A program made the translations under genes and the position numbers. Shown here one piece after another: positions 24,592 to 33,861 of a stretch of DNA of 64,000 bases (within the stretch, counting starts at the first letter, position 1; each line of letters begins with the position of its first letter). The stretch is from Propionibacterium sp. (GTDB taxonomy: Bacteria > Actinomycetota > Actinomycetes > Propionibacteriales > Propionibacteriaceae), in the NCBI GenBank assembly GCA_012517405.1, contig JAAYVB010000013.1:1-64000 (forward strand). The letters are read 5' to 3'. The notes below the pieces were generated by a model. The model was given only the letters and a program-made list of their open reading frames with translations. It was not told the DNA's origin and made no database searches.

Positions 24592-25434
24592 TCAGGCCAA
24601 TGGAAGGGCGTCCGCCACGATCCTGGCGAACAACTGGGAGCCCTGCTCATTGGGGCTGCCATCCAGTTCGACCAGAGCATCCCGCTCGGCCTGGTTCTGC
24701 GGGAATCCCGCGTACACGTCGATGGTCGCCAGGCTCTGAGCCTGTGCCCAGGCGGCGATCGCGGCGACAGTGGCCTGCTGCTGGTCGGCGCTGGCCGTGG
24801 GATCGGGGTTCTGCAAGATCACGGCGACCGGAACGGTCGGTGACTGCAGACGCACCGCATCCAGGATCGCCTGCATGTCGGCGGCGATGACATCGGCGGT
24901 CTGCACATGCCCGTAGCTGAGCAACACGGCGTCCACGTTCTGCCAGGCCTGCGCCACCCGGGTCGTCTCGTAGTCGAGTTGCGGGCTGCGGATGCTCGCA
25001 TTCCACACGGTCATCGGTTGGCCGACGGAACTCAGCGCCAGCGGTGCGCCCCACACGGCCGCGTCACGGTCCCACAGCACGTACTCGGTAGCGCGAGCGT
25101 GGGCAATGTGGTCGCGCGCCCAGATCGAGACCCATTCGTCGTCCTCGTTGCCGGTGCCATCACCGAAGACGAGCACCGAATGACCTTGTGCGAAAGCGGT
25201 TACGAAGTGATCGAGCGCAGTCGCCGGGGTGGGCTCCGGTGTCGCGGGTTCAGAGGGCGTCGGGGTTTCGTCGGTTTGCTGCGGGGTCTGCGTGGCTGAC
25301 GATGCCGGTGGGATGGCGGTTTGTGTTCCGGGGCGGTATTGGAGCAATGCGACGATCGACACGATGGCGGTGATCACGGCAAGGACGATCAACCCCACGA
25401 TTGGCAGGCTGACTGCGCGCTGACGTTTGCTCAC
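24592..25434 (-). CDS. Membrane-anchored SGNH/GDSL-hydrolase-like protein with altered active site
   Basis: This is a 280-residue protein. Residues 10-32 form an N-terminal signal anchor, followed by a Pro/Thr-rich linker (to about 72) and an extracytoplasmic SGNH-like domain. The block I motif reads VLVFGDGTGNEDDEW, where the family normally has GDS(T); the nucleophile position (residue 93) is Gly. Block V reads DGSPNEQGSQ instead of the usual D-x-x-H-P. Both catalytic positions therefore seem lost, so it may be a binding protein or an inactive paralogue. Block III Gly/Asn context is present as LLSYGHVQ. It sits downstream of the uracil permease but is probably separately expressed. Confidence 0.72.
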   Translation of the reverse strand: MSKRQRAVSLPIVGLIVLAVITAIVSIVALLQYRPGTQTAIPPASSATQTPQQTDETPTPSEPATPEPTPATALDHFVTAFAQGHSVLVFGDGTGNEDDEWVSIWARDHIAHARATEYVLWDRDAAVWGAPLALSSVGQPMTVWNASIRSPQLDYETTRVAQAWQNVDAVLLSYGHVQTADVIAADMQAILDAVRLQSPTVPVAVILQNPDPTASADQQQATVAAIAAWAQAQSLATIDVYAGFPQNQAERDALVELDGSPNEQGSQLFARIVADALPLA

Positions 25435-25536
25435 CTGCGTGATTGTAACCAGAAAGCACGCGGCCCCGCCCCGTGGGAGGGGGGGCAGGACCGCTGAAGG
25501 ACCGCTCAGGTCTCGATCTTGCGTTGAGGCCAGGGG

Positions 25537-26994
25537 CTACTTTTTCGCGCCCTTGCCGCCGACCGCGGGGATCTGTCCCGACTCGTACGCGCCGGGGGCG
25601 TCCACGATCAAAGTGGCACCTTCGGCAGCATCGACCATCTCCTTCGGCGCGAGCGCCTTGGCGATGTGATACATCGCGATGGTGACGATGGTGCCCAGCG
25701 CGATGCCGCCCAGCGAGAAGTCGTCAGTGAACTGCAAGGTGACGTCACCGATGCCGATGATGATGCCCGCCGCCAGCGGCACCAGGTTGAGGGGATTGCC
25801 GAAATCGACGTTGTTCTCTTTCCAGATCTTCGCGCCGAGCAGGCCGATCATGCCGTACAGCACCACGGTGATGCCGCCGAGCACACCGCCCGGGGTGGCC
25901 GAGATGACCGCGCCGAACTTGGGTGAGAATCCGAACAGGATCGCCACCACCGATGCCACCGCATAGGCCGCCGTCGAGTAGACGCGGGTGGCCGCCATCA
26001 CGCCGATGTTCTCGGCGTAGGTGGTGGTCGGACCCGCACCGACGAAGGTCGCCATCATCGAGGTCAGGCCGTCGGCCCCGAGCGCACGTCCCATGTAGGC
26101 ATCGAGGTTGGTGCCGGTCATCTCGGCGACCGCCTTGACGTGGCCGGTGTTCTCGGCGATCAGCGCGATCACCACCGGCAGGGCGATCAGTGCGAACGCG
26201 AAGTTGAAGTTGGGCAGGTGGAAGCCGACGACATTGTTGGGGTTGCCTAACTGCCAGTTGGCGAGGTCGGTCACCGGAGGCAGGCCGAACCAGTCGGCGT
26301 TGGCCACCTTCGTCCAATCGACGCGGAAGGCCTCGGTGACGGTGCCGTCGGACGCGATGGTCGACTTCGGCCCGAGGGTCAGGTCGGCCAGCCAGCTGAG
26401 CACATAGCCGATGATCAGCGACAAGAAGATGGCGATGCGTCCGGCGAAGCCGCGCAATCCCACCGACAGGCAGATCACGATGACCATGACGATCGCGGCG
26501 ATCCACTGGTCCTGCGGCCAGTAGGTCCGGGCGACGACCGGGGCCAGGTTGAAACCGATCAGCATGACCACGGCGCCCGTGACCGCCGGCGGCAGCGCCT
26601 TGTGGATGATGCCCGACCCCATGAAGTGGATGATCAGCCCGACGATGAACAGGCCGAGACCACACCAGAACATCGCGCCGGTGACCGAGTCGGGTTTGCC
26701 GCCTTGGGCGTAGATCGCGGTCGCCACGCCCACGAAGGACGCCGAGCTGCCCAGATAGCTGGGTACGCGATGCTTGACAACGATCAGGAAGACGATGGTG
26801 GCGATGCCGCTCATCATGACCGCCAGTTGCGGGTTGAGGCCCATCAGCAGCGGGAAGACGAAGGTGGCGCCGAACATGGCGACGACGTGCTGAGCGCCCA
26901 GCCCGATCGTCTTACCCCAGCTCAGTCGCTCGTCCGGCCGGACGACGTCGTGGGGTCCGAGAACCCCGTTGTTGTGTAGCTTCCAGATGGCCAT
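25537..26994 (-). CDS. Uracil/xanthine permease (NCS2 family)
   Basis: This 485-residue, roughly 14-helix transporter has typical NCS2 segments: GLGAQHVVAMFGATFVFPLLMG near the N terminus, IALIAENTGHVKAV in TM8 (the Glu of the substrate site), and GAGPTTTYAENIGVMAATRVYS in TM10. The pattern is closest to UraA-type uracil:proton symporters. GAAAGGA lies before the ATG at 26994. It is transcribed divergently from larA with a 168-base shared promoter region. No pyrimidine genes or PyrR-type leader are adjacent. Confidence 0.9.
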   Translation of the reverse strand: MAIWKLHNNGVLGPHDVVRPDERLSWGKTIGLGAQHVVAMFGATFVFPLLMGLNPQLAVMMSGIATIVFLIVVKHRVPSYLGSSASFVGVATAIYAQGGKPDSVTGAMFWCGLGLFIVGLIIHFMGSGIIHKALPPAVTGAVVMLIGFNLAPVVARTYWPQDQWIAAIVMVIVICLSVGLRGFAGRIAIFLSLIIGYVLSWLADLTLGPKSTIASDGTVTEAFRVDWTKVANADWFGLPPVTDLANWQLGNPNNVVGFHLPNFNFAFALIALPVVIALIAENTGHVKAVAEMTGTNLDAYMGRALGADGLTSMMATFVGAGPTTTYAENIGVMAATRVYSTAAYAVASVVAILFGFSPKFGAVISATPGGVLGGITVVLYGMIGLLGAKIWKENNVDFGNPLNLVPLAAGIIIGIGDVTLQFTDDFSLGGIALGTIVTIAMYHIAKALAPKEMVDAAEGATLIVDAPGAYESGQIPAVGGKGAKK

Positions 26995-27162
26995 TGGCGT
27001 CCTTTCCAGCAGGGGAGTCTAGATGGCGCGAGTTACAGGCAGGGAACGAGACAGCCGCTGGACGCCCAGTGCCGGCTGCCGGACTCGTGCCTGTGGCCGG
27101 GTGACCCGCGAACCGCCGCGGCGCCCGCGGATGCGTGCTTGGATGGACCTGGGGACAACACC

Positions 27163-28446
27163 GTGAATGTGGAACTCGCCTACGGCCAAGGATGGTTGCC
27201 GGTGAGTCTCCCGGCCGACGCACACGTCACCGTGGTCGAACCGACGTATCATCCTGCCGTGCCGGACGAGGCCGCCTATCTGCGCGAGGTGCTCAGCAAC
27301 CCGATCGCCGGTCGCCGGCTGCGTGATCGCGTGAAACCCGGGCAGACCATGGCGATCTCGATGTGCGATCTGACGCGTCCACAGCCCCGTGACCTGATGA
27401 TCCCGGCCATCCTCGACGAGGTGGCCGGCATCATCGACCCGGACGACATCGTCGTGCTGGTGGCCACCGGAACCCACCGCGGCAATACCGACGACGAGAT
27501 CCGGCAGATGCTCGGAGACGAGCTGGCCGCAAGACTGCACATCGTCAACCACGACGCTCGTGACAAGGCCTCGCTCACCTGGATGGGCGAGTTCGGCAAC
27601 GGCGTGCCGGTCTGGCTGAACACCTTGTGGGCCGAGGCCGACATCAAGGTGACGACCGGTTTCGTAGAGCCGCATTTCTTCGCAGGTTTCAGCGGCGGCC
27701 CCAAGCTCGTCGCGCCCGGCCTGGCCGGCCTGGACACCGTCTTGACGCTGCACAATGCCGTGCGGATCGGCGACCAGCGGGCCACCTGGGGTGAGATCGA
27801 CGACAACCCCGTGCACAGCGACATCCGCGCGATCGCCGCCGGAACCGGGGTCACCTTCGCCTTCGACGTCATCCTCAACCGCGACAAGAAGATCGTCAAG
27901 GGCTTCGCCGGGGACCTGTTCGAGATGCACGAGGCAGCCCGAGCCGCCGCCCGCGAGATCGCGATGGCACCGGTCGACGGCCTGTTCGACATCGTGATCA
28001 CCACAAACTCGGGTTTCCCGCTCGACCAGAACCTCTACCAGGCAGTCAAGGGAATGTCGGCGGCCTTCACCGTCGTCAAGCCCGGCGGCACGATCATCTG
28101 CGCCGCCGAATGCCGCGACGGCTTCCCCGATCACGGGTCGTATCGGGAGGTGCTGGCCTCGGCGTCCTCACCGCAGGCACTGTTCGCCGACATCTCGGCG
28201 CGTGAACAGACCGTTCCCGACCAGTGGCAGGTGCAGATCCAAGCCAAGATCCAGTCGGGCGCCAACGTCATCATGCACACCTCGTATCTGTCGGACGCCC
28301 AACTCGCGACGGCGCACCTGACCCAGACCGACGACATCGCCGCGACCGTCCGCGAGCTGGTGAACCGGATCGGGCCGGACGCGCGGATCTGCGTGCTGCC
28401 GGAGGGGCCGCTGACTGTGCCCTATGTGGCGGTTCCCGCCCTGTGA
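27163..28446 (+). CDS. larA: Nickel-pincer lactate racemase family protein LarA
   Basis: This 427-residue protein keeps the residues known from Lactobacillus LarA: His105 (ATGTHRGN), His171 (VEPHFFAGFSGG), Lys181 (the lysine that would bind the pincer cofactor) and His197 (TLHNAV). All sit at positions offset by three. The GTG at 27163 has GGGGA 7 nt upstream; a TTG at 27139 is possible. LarA interconverts D- and L-lactate or related 2-hydroxy acids. The cofactor genes larB, larC and larE are not in the window. The protein may therefore rely on distant genes or act on another substrate. Confidence 0.87.
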   Translation: MNVELAYGQGWLPVSLPADAHVTVVEPTYHPAVPDEAAYLREVLSNPIAGRRLRDRVKPGQTMAISMCDLTRPQPRDLMIPAILDEVAGIIDPDDIVVLVATGTHRGNTDDEIRQMLGDELAARLHIVNHDARDKASLTWMGEFGNGVPVWLNTLWAEADIKVTTGFVEPHFFAGFSGGPKLVAPGLAGLDTVLTLHNAVRIGDQRATWGEIDDNPVHSDIRAIAAGTGVTFAFDVILNRDKKIVKGFAGDLFEMHEAARAAAREIAMAPVDGLFDIVITTNSGFPLDQNLYQAVKGMSAAFTVVKPGGTIICAAECRDGFPDHGSYREVLASASSPQALFADISAREQTVPDQWQVQIQAKIQSGANVIMHTSYLSDAQLATAHLTQTDDIAATVRELVNRIGPDARICVLPEGPLTVPYVAVPAL

Positions 28447-28458
28447 TCGGCGGATGCG

Positions 28459-28475
28459 GCCGGCGGCAAGCCGGC
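28459..28475. terminator. Possible bidirectional hairpin between larA and pmt
   Basis: GCCGGC at 28459 and GCCGGC at 28470 are separated by GGCAA and can pair. The stem is short and no T-run follows. Confidence 0.3.
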
Positions 28476-28479
28476 AGCG

Positions 28480-30135
28480 TCAGATCCAGCTGGGGAACCA
28501 CATGCGCGCGCTCCACATCGTCCGGGTCATCAGCTGATCGGTGAGGATCGGATAGATGAACCAGAAGTTCGCGACGATCGCCAAGACGACGGTCCCGACG
28601 ATCTGAGCGCCGCGTCGTCGCCTGGCGCCCGCCTCGGCCGGGCCGAGGATCTTGCCGAGCACCATTGCCAGCACGGTCGCGGTGAACGGGATGATCATGA
28701 TCGCGTAGAAGAAGAACAGCGGACGATCGGCGTTCGGGAACCACATCAGCCACGGGGTCAGCCCCGCGACCAGCGGCACCGCGAATCTCCAGTCGCGTCC
28801 GAGCCACCACAAGCCGAGCCCGATGACGATCGCGACCAGCGCGCACCACCACAACAGCGGAGTCCCCGCACCGGAGATCACCTGCAGACAGGTATCGCCG
28901 CTGCTCGCCGTGCAGCCGTCGACCCCGGGCTGAATGTCGTTGACCGCGTCGATGCCGATGACTCGTCCCATGAACAGCCAGGTCATCGGGTTCGCCTCGT
29001 AGACGTGGGTCTGTTCGGCGATCCACTCGCCGGTATGAAAGGCGTAGATCTCCCGGTGATAGTAGGCCAGCGAGCCCAGCGCGTCCCCGAAATGGCGGAC
29101 CCAGAAGTCGTCGGGATGTTTGCTGCCGTAGTCGCGGCCCCAGCCGCCGTCGGTGGTCAGCCACGACCACCACGTCGCCACATAGACCAGGCCCGCGGTG
29201 ACCACCATCGAGATGAAGGCCATCGGCGCGTCCAGGAACAGGGACTTGAAGGCCTTCGTGGACGCCCCGGCGGTGCGCCGCGAGCTGACGTCGTAGACGA
29301 CCGCCATGATGCCCATCGCCGCCAGCACGTACATTGCGTTCCATTTGGTGCCGATCGCCAGGCCGAACATCAGCCCTGCCGTCCAGCGCCAGGGCCGCCA
29401 CAACAGCAGCGGTCCGTAACCGCCCTGCAGATCCGTCAGGCCGTTCGCCCGCAGATAGCCGGCGAGTTTGTGCCGGAACCAGTCACGGTCGGCGACCATG
29501 CAGGCCACCGCCATCACGGTGAAGGCCGCCTCGAAGATGTCGAGCAGCGCGATCCGGCTCATCACGAACGACAGGCCGTCGACGGTGATGAACAGCCCGG
29601 CCATGGCCCCCACCAGGGTCGAGCGGGACAACCGCCGGGCCATCCGGATGGTCGCCATCACCAGCAGCGTTCCGAAGACCACCGAGGCGATGCGCCAGCC
29701 GAAGCTGTTCATGCCGAAAACGTATTCACCGGATGCGATCAGCCACTTGCCGAGCTGCGGGTGGACGATGAACGACGGCGCGTCGGTGAAGATATCGGTG
29801 ACGCCGGCAACGATCTGGTCGTTGGCGTCCTTCGGCCAGCTGCCCTCGTAGCCCAGATGCAGCAACGTCCAGGCGTCCTTGGCGTAGTAGGTCTCGTCGA
29901 AGACGAGATTGCTCGGACGCGACAGATTGATGATGCGCAGCGTGAACGCGAGTGCCCCGATCACGAGGGTCACCAGCCAGCTGATCGCGCGGTCACGACG
30001 CAGGACGATGGCGTCGTCCAGGCGATCGATGGTCGGCATCAACGGATCGGCATGGGTGCCGCGCAACTGCTCGGAGGCCGCCCGTGGCAGTTGCTGCACT
30101 GCCTGGAACACTCGGCCGAGCAGGGGGAGACTCAC
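28480..30135 (-). CDS. pmt: Dolichyl/polyprenyl-phosphate-mannose protein O-mannosyltransferase
   Basis: This is a 551-residue GT39/GT-C membrane enzyme. TM1 is followed by the conserved first loop with the acidic pair FDETYYAKDAW; Asp-Glu is catalytic in this family. A further HPQLGKWLIA motif and about ten more helices follow. It moves mannose from polyprenyl-P-mannose to Ser/Thr of exported proteins on the outside face of the membrane. The GTG at 30135 is preceded by TAGGAT at 6 nt. It is transcribed divergently from rsmI, the usual actinobacterial arrangement. Confidence 0.92.
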   Translation of the reverse strand: MSLPLLGRVFQAVQQLPRAASEQLRGTHADPLMPTIDRLDDAIVLRRDRAISWLVTLVIGALAFTLRIINLSRPSNLVFDETYYAKDAWTLLHLGYEGSWPKDANDQIVAGVTDIFTDAPSFIVHPQLGKWLIASGEYVFGMNSFGWRIASVVFGTLLVMATIRMARRLSRSTLVGAMAGLFITVDGLSFVMSRIALLDIFEAAFTVMAVACMVADRDWFRHKLAGYLRANGLTDLQGGYGPLLLWRPWRWTAGLMFGLAIGTKWNAMYVLAAMGIMAVVYDVSSRRTAGASTKAFKSLFLDAPMAFISMVVTAGLVYVATWWSWLTTDGGWGRDYGSKHPDDFWVRHFGDALGSLAYYHREIYAFHTGEWIAEQTHVYEANPMTWLFMGRVIGIDAVNDIQPGVDGCTASSGDTCLQVISGAGTPLLWWCALVAIVIGLGLWWLGRDWRFAVPLVAGLTPWLMWFPNADRPLFFFYAIMIIPFTATVLAMVLGKILGPAEAGARRRRGAQIVGTVVLAIVANFWFIYPILTDQLMTRTMWSARMWFPSWI

Positions 30136-30141
30136 CCGGCC

Positions 30142-30147
30142 ATCCTA
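30142..30147 (-). promoter_or_regulatory. Leaderless -10 box for pmt
   Basis: TAGGAT on the minus strand is separated by six bases from the GTG start. No Shine-Dalgarno is present. Confidence 0.5.
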
Positions 30148-30188
30148 GTTGCGCCGATCGCCGGGCCAAGGCGGCGATGTCGGTCCGC

Positions 30189-30194
30189 TACCCT
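30189..30194 (+). promoter_or_regulatory. Leaderless -10 box for rsmI
   Basis: TACCCT lies 7 nt before the ATG at 30202, with no ribosome binding site between. It is divergent from the pmt promoter 42 bases away. Confidence 0.45.
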
Positions 30195-30201
30195 GACAGG
30201 C

Positions 30202-31095
30202 ATGAGTAGAGCCGAGTTTCAGCCCGGGGAGGGACGCCTCGTGCTCGCTGGTACTCCCATCGGGGACGCCCAGGATGCGTCCCCGGCGTTGATCCGCGCG
30301 CTGGGTACCGCCGATGTGATCGCAGCCGAGGACACCCGGCTGCTGCGGACGCTGCTGTTGCGTCTCGGCGTGACCACCGACGCGCCGGTGGTCAGCTATT
30401 TCGAAGGCAACGAGGCATCGCGGATCCCTGGCCTGATCGCGGACCTGGAGGCCGGCAAGGTGGTGCTGGTGGCCACCGATGCCGGCATGCCCTCGGTCAG
30501 CGACCCGGGCTACCGGCTGGTCGCTGCGGCGATCGACCACGGCATCACCGTGACCGCGGTGCCCGGGCCTTCGGCGGTGCTGACCGCCCTGGCGATCAGC
30601 GGGCTGCCGGTCGACCGGTTCTGCTTCGAGGGTTTCCTGCCCCGCAAGCCGGGGGAGCGCCGCCGCCGTCTGCAGGGGCTGGCCGCCGAACCCCGCACTA
30701 TGGTCTTCTTCGAGGCGCCTCACCGGCTGGCCGAGTTCCTCACCGACGCCGCCGCCGCGTTCGGCGCGGATCGTCCGGGGGCGGTCTGCCGCGAACTGAC
30801 CAAACCGTATGAACAGGTCGTCCGGGGCAGCCTGTCGGAGTTGGCGCAGTGGGCAGCGGAGTCGGCCCGCGGCGAGATCACCATCGTCATCCAGGGCGCG
30901 CCCGAGGTGTCAGCCGACTGGGACGATGCCCTCCAGCAGGTCGATCTGCTGCTCGCCGGCGGGACGAAACTGTCCGCCGCGGTGGCCGAGGTCGCCCAGG
31001 TGACCGGGCTTCGCCGCCGCGAGCTCTACGCCAAGGCGCTGGCAGCGCGTTCGGCCGAGCCCGCCGGGGACGACCGGGCACGAGGGGAACGATGA
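30202..31095 (+). CDS. rsmI: 16S rRNA (cytidine1402-2'-O)-methyltransferase RsmI
   Basis: This 297-residue SAM-dependent tetrapyrrole-methylase-fold enzyme opens with GRLVLAGTPIGD. It carries IAAEDTRLLRTLL, ATDAGMPSVSDPG and AVPGPSAVLTALAISGLP, and ends with the C-terminal helical RsmI domain (RRRELYAKALA). It 2'-O-methylates C1402 in the ribosomal P site. The start at 30202 follows a leaderless -10 box. A much longer upstream extension of the frame is antisense to pmt and is not coding. Its stop overlaps the start of the first of two minicistrons. Confidence 0.94.
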   Translation: MSRAEFQPGEGRLVLAGTPIGDAQDASPALIRALGTADVIAAEDTRLLRTLLLRLGVTTDAPVVSYFEGNEASRIPGLIADLEAGKVVLVATDAGMPSVSDPGYRLVAAAIDHGITVTAVPGPSAVLTALAISGLPVDRFCFEGFLPRKPGERRRRLQGLAAEPRTMVFFEAPHRLAEFLTDAAAAFGADRPGAVCRELTKPYEQVVRGSLSELAQWAAESARGEITIVIQGAPEVSADWDDALQQVDLLLAGGTKLSAAVAEVAQVTGLRRRELYAKALAARSAEPAGDDRARGER

Positions 31096-31127
31096 GTGAC
31101 CCGTCTGGGCAAGGGGAGGAACGATGA
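31092..31127 (+). CDS. Minicistron 1 (MSDPSGQGEER)
   Basis: This 11-codon frame starts with an ATG overlapping the rsmI stop (ATGA) and ends in a TGA overlapping the next ATG at 31124. AGGGGAA precedes it. It is one unit of a 32-bp tandem repeat derived from the start region of tatD. The peptide is probably only a by-product of coupled re-initiation. Confidence 0.45.
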   Translation: MSDPSGQGEER

Positions 31128-31159
31128 GTGACCTGTCTGGGCAGGAGAGAAAGCGATGA
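31124..31159 (+). CDS. Minicistron 2 ([11 protein letters not shown])
   Basis: This second 11-codon frame has AGGGGAGGAA in front, and its TGA overlaps the tatD ATG at 31156. The start codons at 31092, 31124 and 31156 are exactly 32 bases apart, and all begin Met-Ser-Asp. Confidence 0.45.
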   Translation: MSDLSGQERKR

Positions 31160-32043
31160 GTGACACGGTGATCGAGCGACTCGGTCTGCCCGCACTGCCC
31201 GACGCGCTGCCGCGTCCGACGACCGACTCCCATACCCATCTCGACTCCACTCAGGAATTTTCCGGGTTGCGGGTGTCCGACAACATCGCCGCAGCCGCCG
31301 CTGTCGGGGTGCACCGCATCGTCCAGATCGGTTGCGATCTGCGCAGCGCGCAATGGTCGGCCCAGCTGGCCGCGAACAACCCGCAGGTGGTCGCCACCGT
31401 CGCCATTCATCCCAACGACTCGGCCCGGATGACCGACGCCCAGGCCGAGCAGGCCTGGCGGATCATCGACTCGCTCGCCGCGTCCGGGCCGCATGTGCGC
31501 GGGGTCGGTGAGACCGGCCTCGACTACTACCGCACCCGCGAGGCCGCTGGCATCGCGCGGCAGCAGACCATGTTCGCCCGCCACATCGCCACCGCGAAGG
31601 CCTACGACCGCACGCTGGTGATCCACGACCGGGACGCGCACGCCGACATCGCCGACATCCTGGACGCCGAGGGTTGGCCCGAGCGGGTGGTGATGCACTG
31701 CTTCAGCGGCGACGCCGAGTTCGCGCGCCGCTGCCTCGATCACGGGGCCTGGATCAGCTTCGCCGGAAACGTCACCTACAAGGCCAATCGTCAGCTGCGT
31801 GAGGCCCTGGTGGTCGTCCCAGCCGACCGCATCCTGGTCGAGACCGACGCGCCCTATCTCACCCCGCTGCCGCACCGTGGCAAACCCAACGCGCCCTACC
31901 TGTTGGTGCACACCGTCAGGTTCATCGCCGAGCAGCTGGGCTGGGATCTGGCCGAGGCCTGCGAGCGGCTGGACGCGAATGCCACCGCAGCGTTCGGTGG
32001 CAGCTGGGGTGTCTCGGCTGCAGGTGGGAATCTCGATGGCTGA
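31156..32043 (+). CDS. tatD: TatD-family metal-dependent DNase
   Basis: This 295-residue TIM-barrel hydrolase has the metal site DSHTHLD at residues 24-30, Glu in [10 protein letters not shown], His in LVIHDRDA, His in VMHCFSG, and Asp in VETDAPYL. TatD acts as a 3'-5' exonuclease in DNA repair; it is also proposed to act in tRNA or D-aminoacyl processing. CAGGAG stands before the ATG. It is coupled upstream through two minicistrons to rsmI and overlaps rsmA by eight bases. Confidence 0.93.
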   Translation: MSDTVIERLGLPALPDALPRPTTDSHTHLDSTQEFSGLRVSDNIAAAAAVGVHRIVQIGCDLRSAQWSAQLAANNPQVVATVAIHPNDSARMTDAQAEQAWRIIDSLAASGPHVRGVGETGLDYYRTREAAGIARQQTMFARHIATAKAYDRTLVIHDRDAHADIADILDAEGWPERVVMHCFSGDAEFARRCLDHGAWISFAGNVTYKANRQLREALVVVPADRILVETDAPYLTPLPHRGKPNAPYLLVHTVRFIAEQLGWDLAEACERLDANATAAFGGSWGVSAAGGNLDG

Positions 32044-32890
32044 GCTGCTCGACCCACGGACGATCCGCCAGCTCGCTGCCGAGATCGGGCTGCGTCCCAC
32101 CAAGCAGCGTGGCCAGAACTTCGTCACCGACCCCAACACGGTGCGCCGGATCGTCGCCAAGTCGGGTATCACCGCCGACGATGTCGTCCTCGAGGTCGGG
32201 CCCGGGCTGGGCTCGCTCACCCTCGGCCTGCTGGAGGCCGGCGCGCAGGTGACGGCCATCGAGATCGAGGACACGCTGGCCGCGCTGCTGCCCCGCACGG
32301 TCGCCCAACTCCAGCCCGACAATGCCGAACGCCTGTGTGTGGTGTCCGCCGACGCGCTGACCATCACCGAGCTGCCGGGCCCGGCACCTACTGCGGTGGT
32401 CGCGAATCTGCCCTACAACGTGGCCGTACCGGTGCTGCTGCACCTGCTGGCCACCTTCGACCGCTGGCGGCTCGGGCTGGTCATGGTGCAGCTGGAGGTT
32501 GCCGACCGGCTGGCCGCAGCCCCCGGGTCGAAGGTCTACGGGGTACCCAGCGCGAAGGTCGCCTGGTACGCCGCGGCCGAACGGGTTGGCACCGTGCCGC
32601 CGACCGTCTTCTGGCCGGCACCCAACGTCGATTCGGGTCTGGTGCGGCTGACCCGCCGCGAACCCCCGACCACCGGTGCGTCCCGCGAAGAAGTCTTCGC
32701 CGTCATCGACGCGGCGTTCGCGCAGCGCCGCAAGATGCTGCGTTCGGCCTTGTCGGGGCTCTTCGGGTCGTCGGCTGCCGCGTCCGAGGCGATCACCGCC
32801 GCAGGCCTCGACCCGACCGCGCGCGGCGAAGTGTTGGCGATCGGCGACTTCGCGCGGATCGCCGAGCAGCTGATCGAGGTGAGGCGATGA
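32036..32890 (+). CDS. rsmA: 16S rRNA adenine dimethyltransferase RsmA (KsgA)
   Basis: This is a 284-residue methyltransferase. It has [14 protein letters not shown], the SAM loop [16 protein letters not shown], acidic loop AIEIED, motif [15 protein letters not shown], and a C-terminal (Q)[10 protein letters not shown] helix. It dimethylates A1518 and A1519 of 16S rRNA. The ATG at 32036 lies within the tatD end; its TGA overlaps the ispE start (ATGA). Confidence 0.95.
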   Translation: MAELLDPRTIRQLAAEIGLRPTKQRGQNFVTDPNTVRRIVAKSGITADDVVLEVGPGLGSLTLGLLEAGAQVTAIEIEDTLAALLPRTVAQLQPDNAERLCVVSADALTITELPGPAPTAVVANLPYNVAVPVLLHLLATFDRWRLGLVMVQLEVADRLAAAPGSKVYGVPSAKVAWYAAAERVGTVPPTVFWPAPNVDSGLVRLTRREPPTTGASREEVFAVIDAAFAQRRKMLRSALSGLFGSSAAASEAITAAGLDPTARGEVLAIGDFARIAEQLIEVRR

Positions 32891-33861
32891 GTTCACAGGC
32901 AGCACGGCCGGCGTCGGGGGATGTGAGAGCCACACCGGCGGAAGTGACGGTGCGGGTGCCGGCGAAGGTCAATCTCGCGCTGTGCGTGGGGCCGCGCCGC
33001 GCCGACGGCTACCACGACCTGGCCACGGTCTTTCAGGCAGTGTCGCTCTACGACCGGCTGCGGGCCCGCCCGCGCGCCGACGGACGGATCTGCGCGCAGA
33101 TGGCCGGTGAGGGCAGTGAACAGCTGCCCTGCGACCGGACGAATCTGGTGGTTCGCGCCGCCTGGCTGCTGCGCGAGCGCTACCCCGGCCAGACCGCCGG
33201 GAAGGGCGTTGATCTTGCTGTTGACAAGCAGATTCCGATGGCCGGCGGGATGGCCGGTGGGTCGGCCGATGCGGCCGGGACACTGCTGGCCTGCAATCGG
33301 CTGTGGGGCCTGAACCTGCCGGTCGGAGAGCTGGCCGAGCTGGGCGCCGAATTGGGCAGCGACGTGTCCTTCCTGCTCTACGGGGGCAATGCGCTGGGGC
33401 TGGGGCGCGGCGAGCAGCTCACGCCGCTGGCCGCGAGCGGACGCCTGGAATGGGTGTTCGCGACCGCCCCGCGCGGCTTGGCGACCCCGCTGGTCTACCG
33501 GCGCTTCGACGAGATGGCCGACCGCGGAGCGATCGTGCCGGACGCCGGGCTGCCCGATGAGGTGATCAAGCAGCTGAGCTGCGGCATCGCCGAGCGGGTG
33601 GCTGCTTGCCTGCGCAACGATCTGCAGGCCCCGGCGCTGGAGCTCTATCCCGAACTCGCCCAGACCCTGCGGGCCGGCGCGACCGCCGGGGCACTCGCCA
33701 CCCTGGTCAGCGGCTCCGGGCCGACCTGCGCCTTCCTGGCAGCCGATGCGGCCGCCGCCGACCGACTGGCCGCCGAGCTGCCGAAACACGCCCCCGAGGT
33801 GCGCGATGTGCGGCGGGCATATGGTCCGGTGAGTGTTCCCAGCATCGTTGACCGGGCGTGA
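32887..33861 (+). CDS. ispE: 4-diphosphocytidyl-2-C-methyl-D-erythritol kinase IspE
   Basis: This 324-residue GHMP kinase of the non-mevalonate isoprenoid pathway has an N-terminal [11 protein letters not shown], the ATP-binding [15 protein letters not shown] and a C-terminal [12 protein letters not shown] loop. It phosphorylates the 2-OH of CDP-methylerythritol. The rsmA-ispE coupling (ATGA) is conserved in actinobacteria. A 15-residue N-terminal extension precedes the fold. Its stop overlaps the MarR gene start by GTGA. Confidence 0.94.
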   Translation: MSSQAARPASGDVRATPAEVTVRVPAKVNLALCVGPRRADGYHDLATVFQAVSLYDRLRARPRADGRICAQMAGEGSEQLPCDRTNLVVRAAWLLRERYPGQTAGKGVDLAVDKQIPMAGGMAGGSADAAGTLLACNRLWGLNLPVGELAELGAELGSDVSFLLYGGNALGLGRGEQLTPLAASGRLEWVFATAPRGLATPLVYRRFDEMADRGAIVPDAGLPDEVIKQLSCGIAERVAACLRNDLQAPALELYPELAQTLRAGATAGALATLVSGSGPTCAFLAADAAAADRLAAELPKHAPEVRDVRRAYGPVSVPSIVDRA

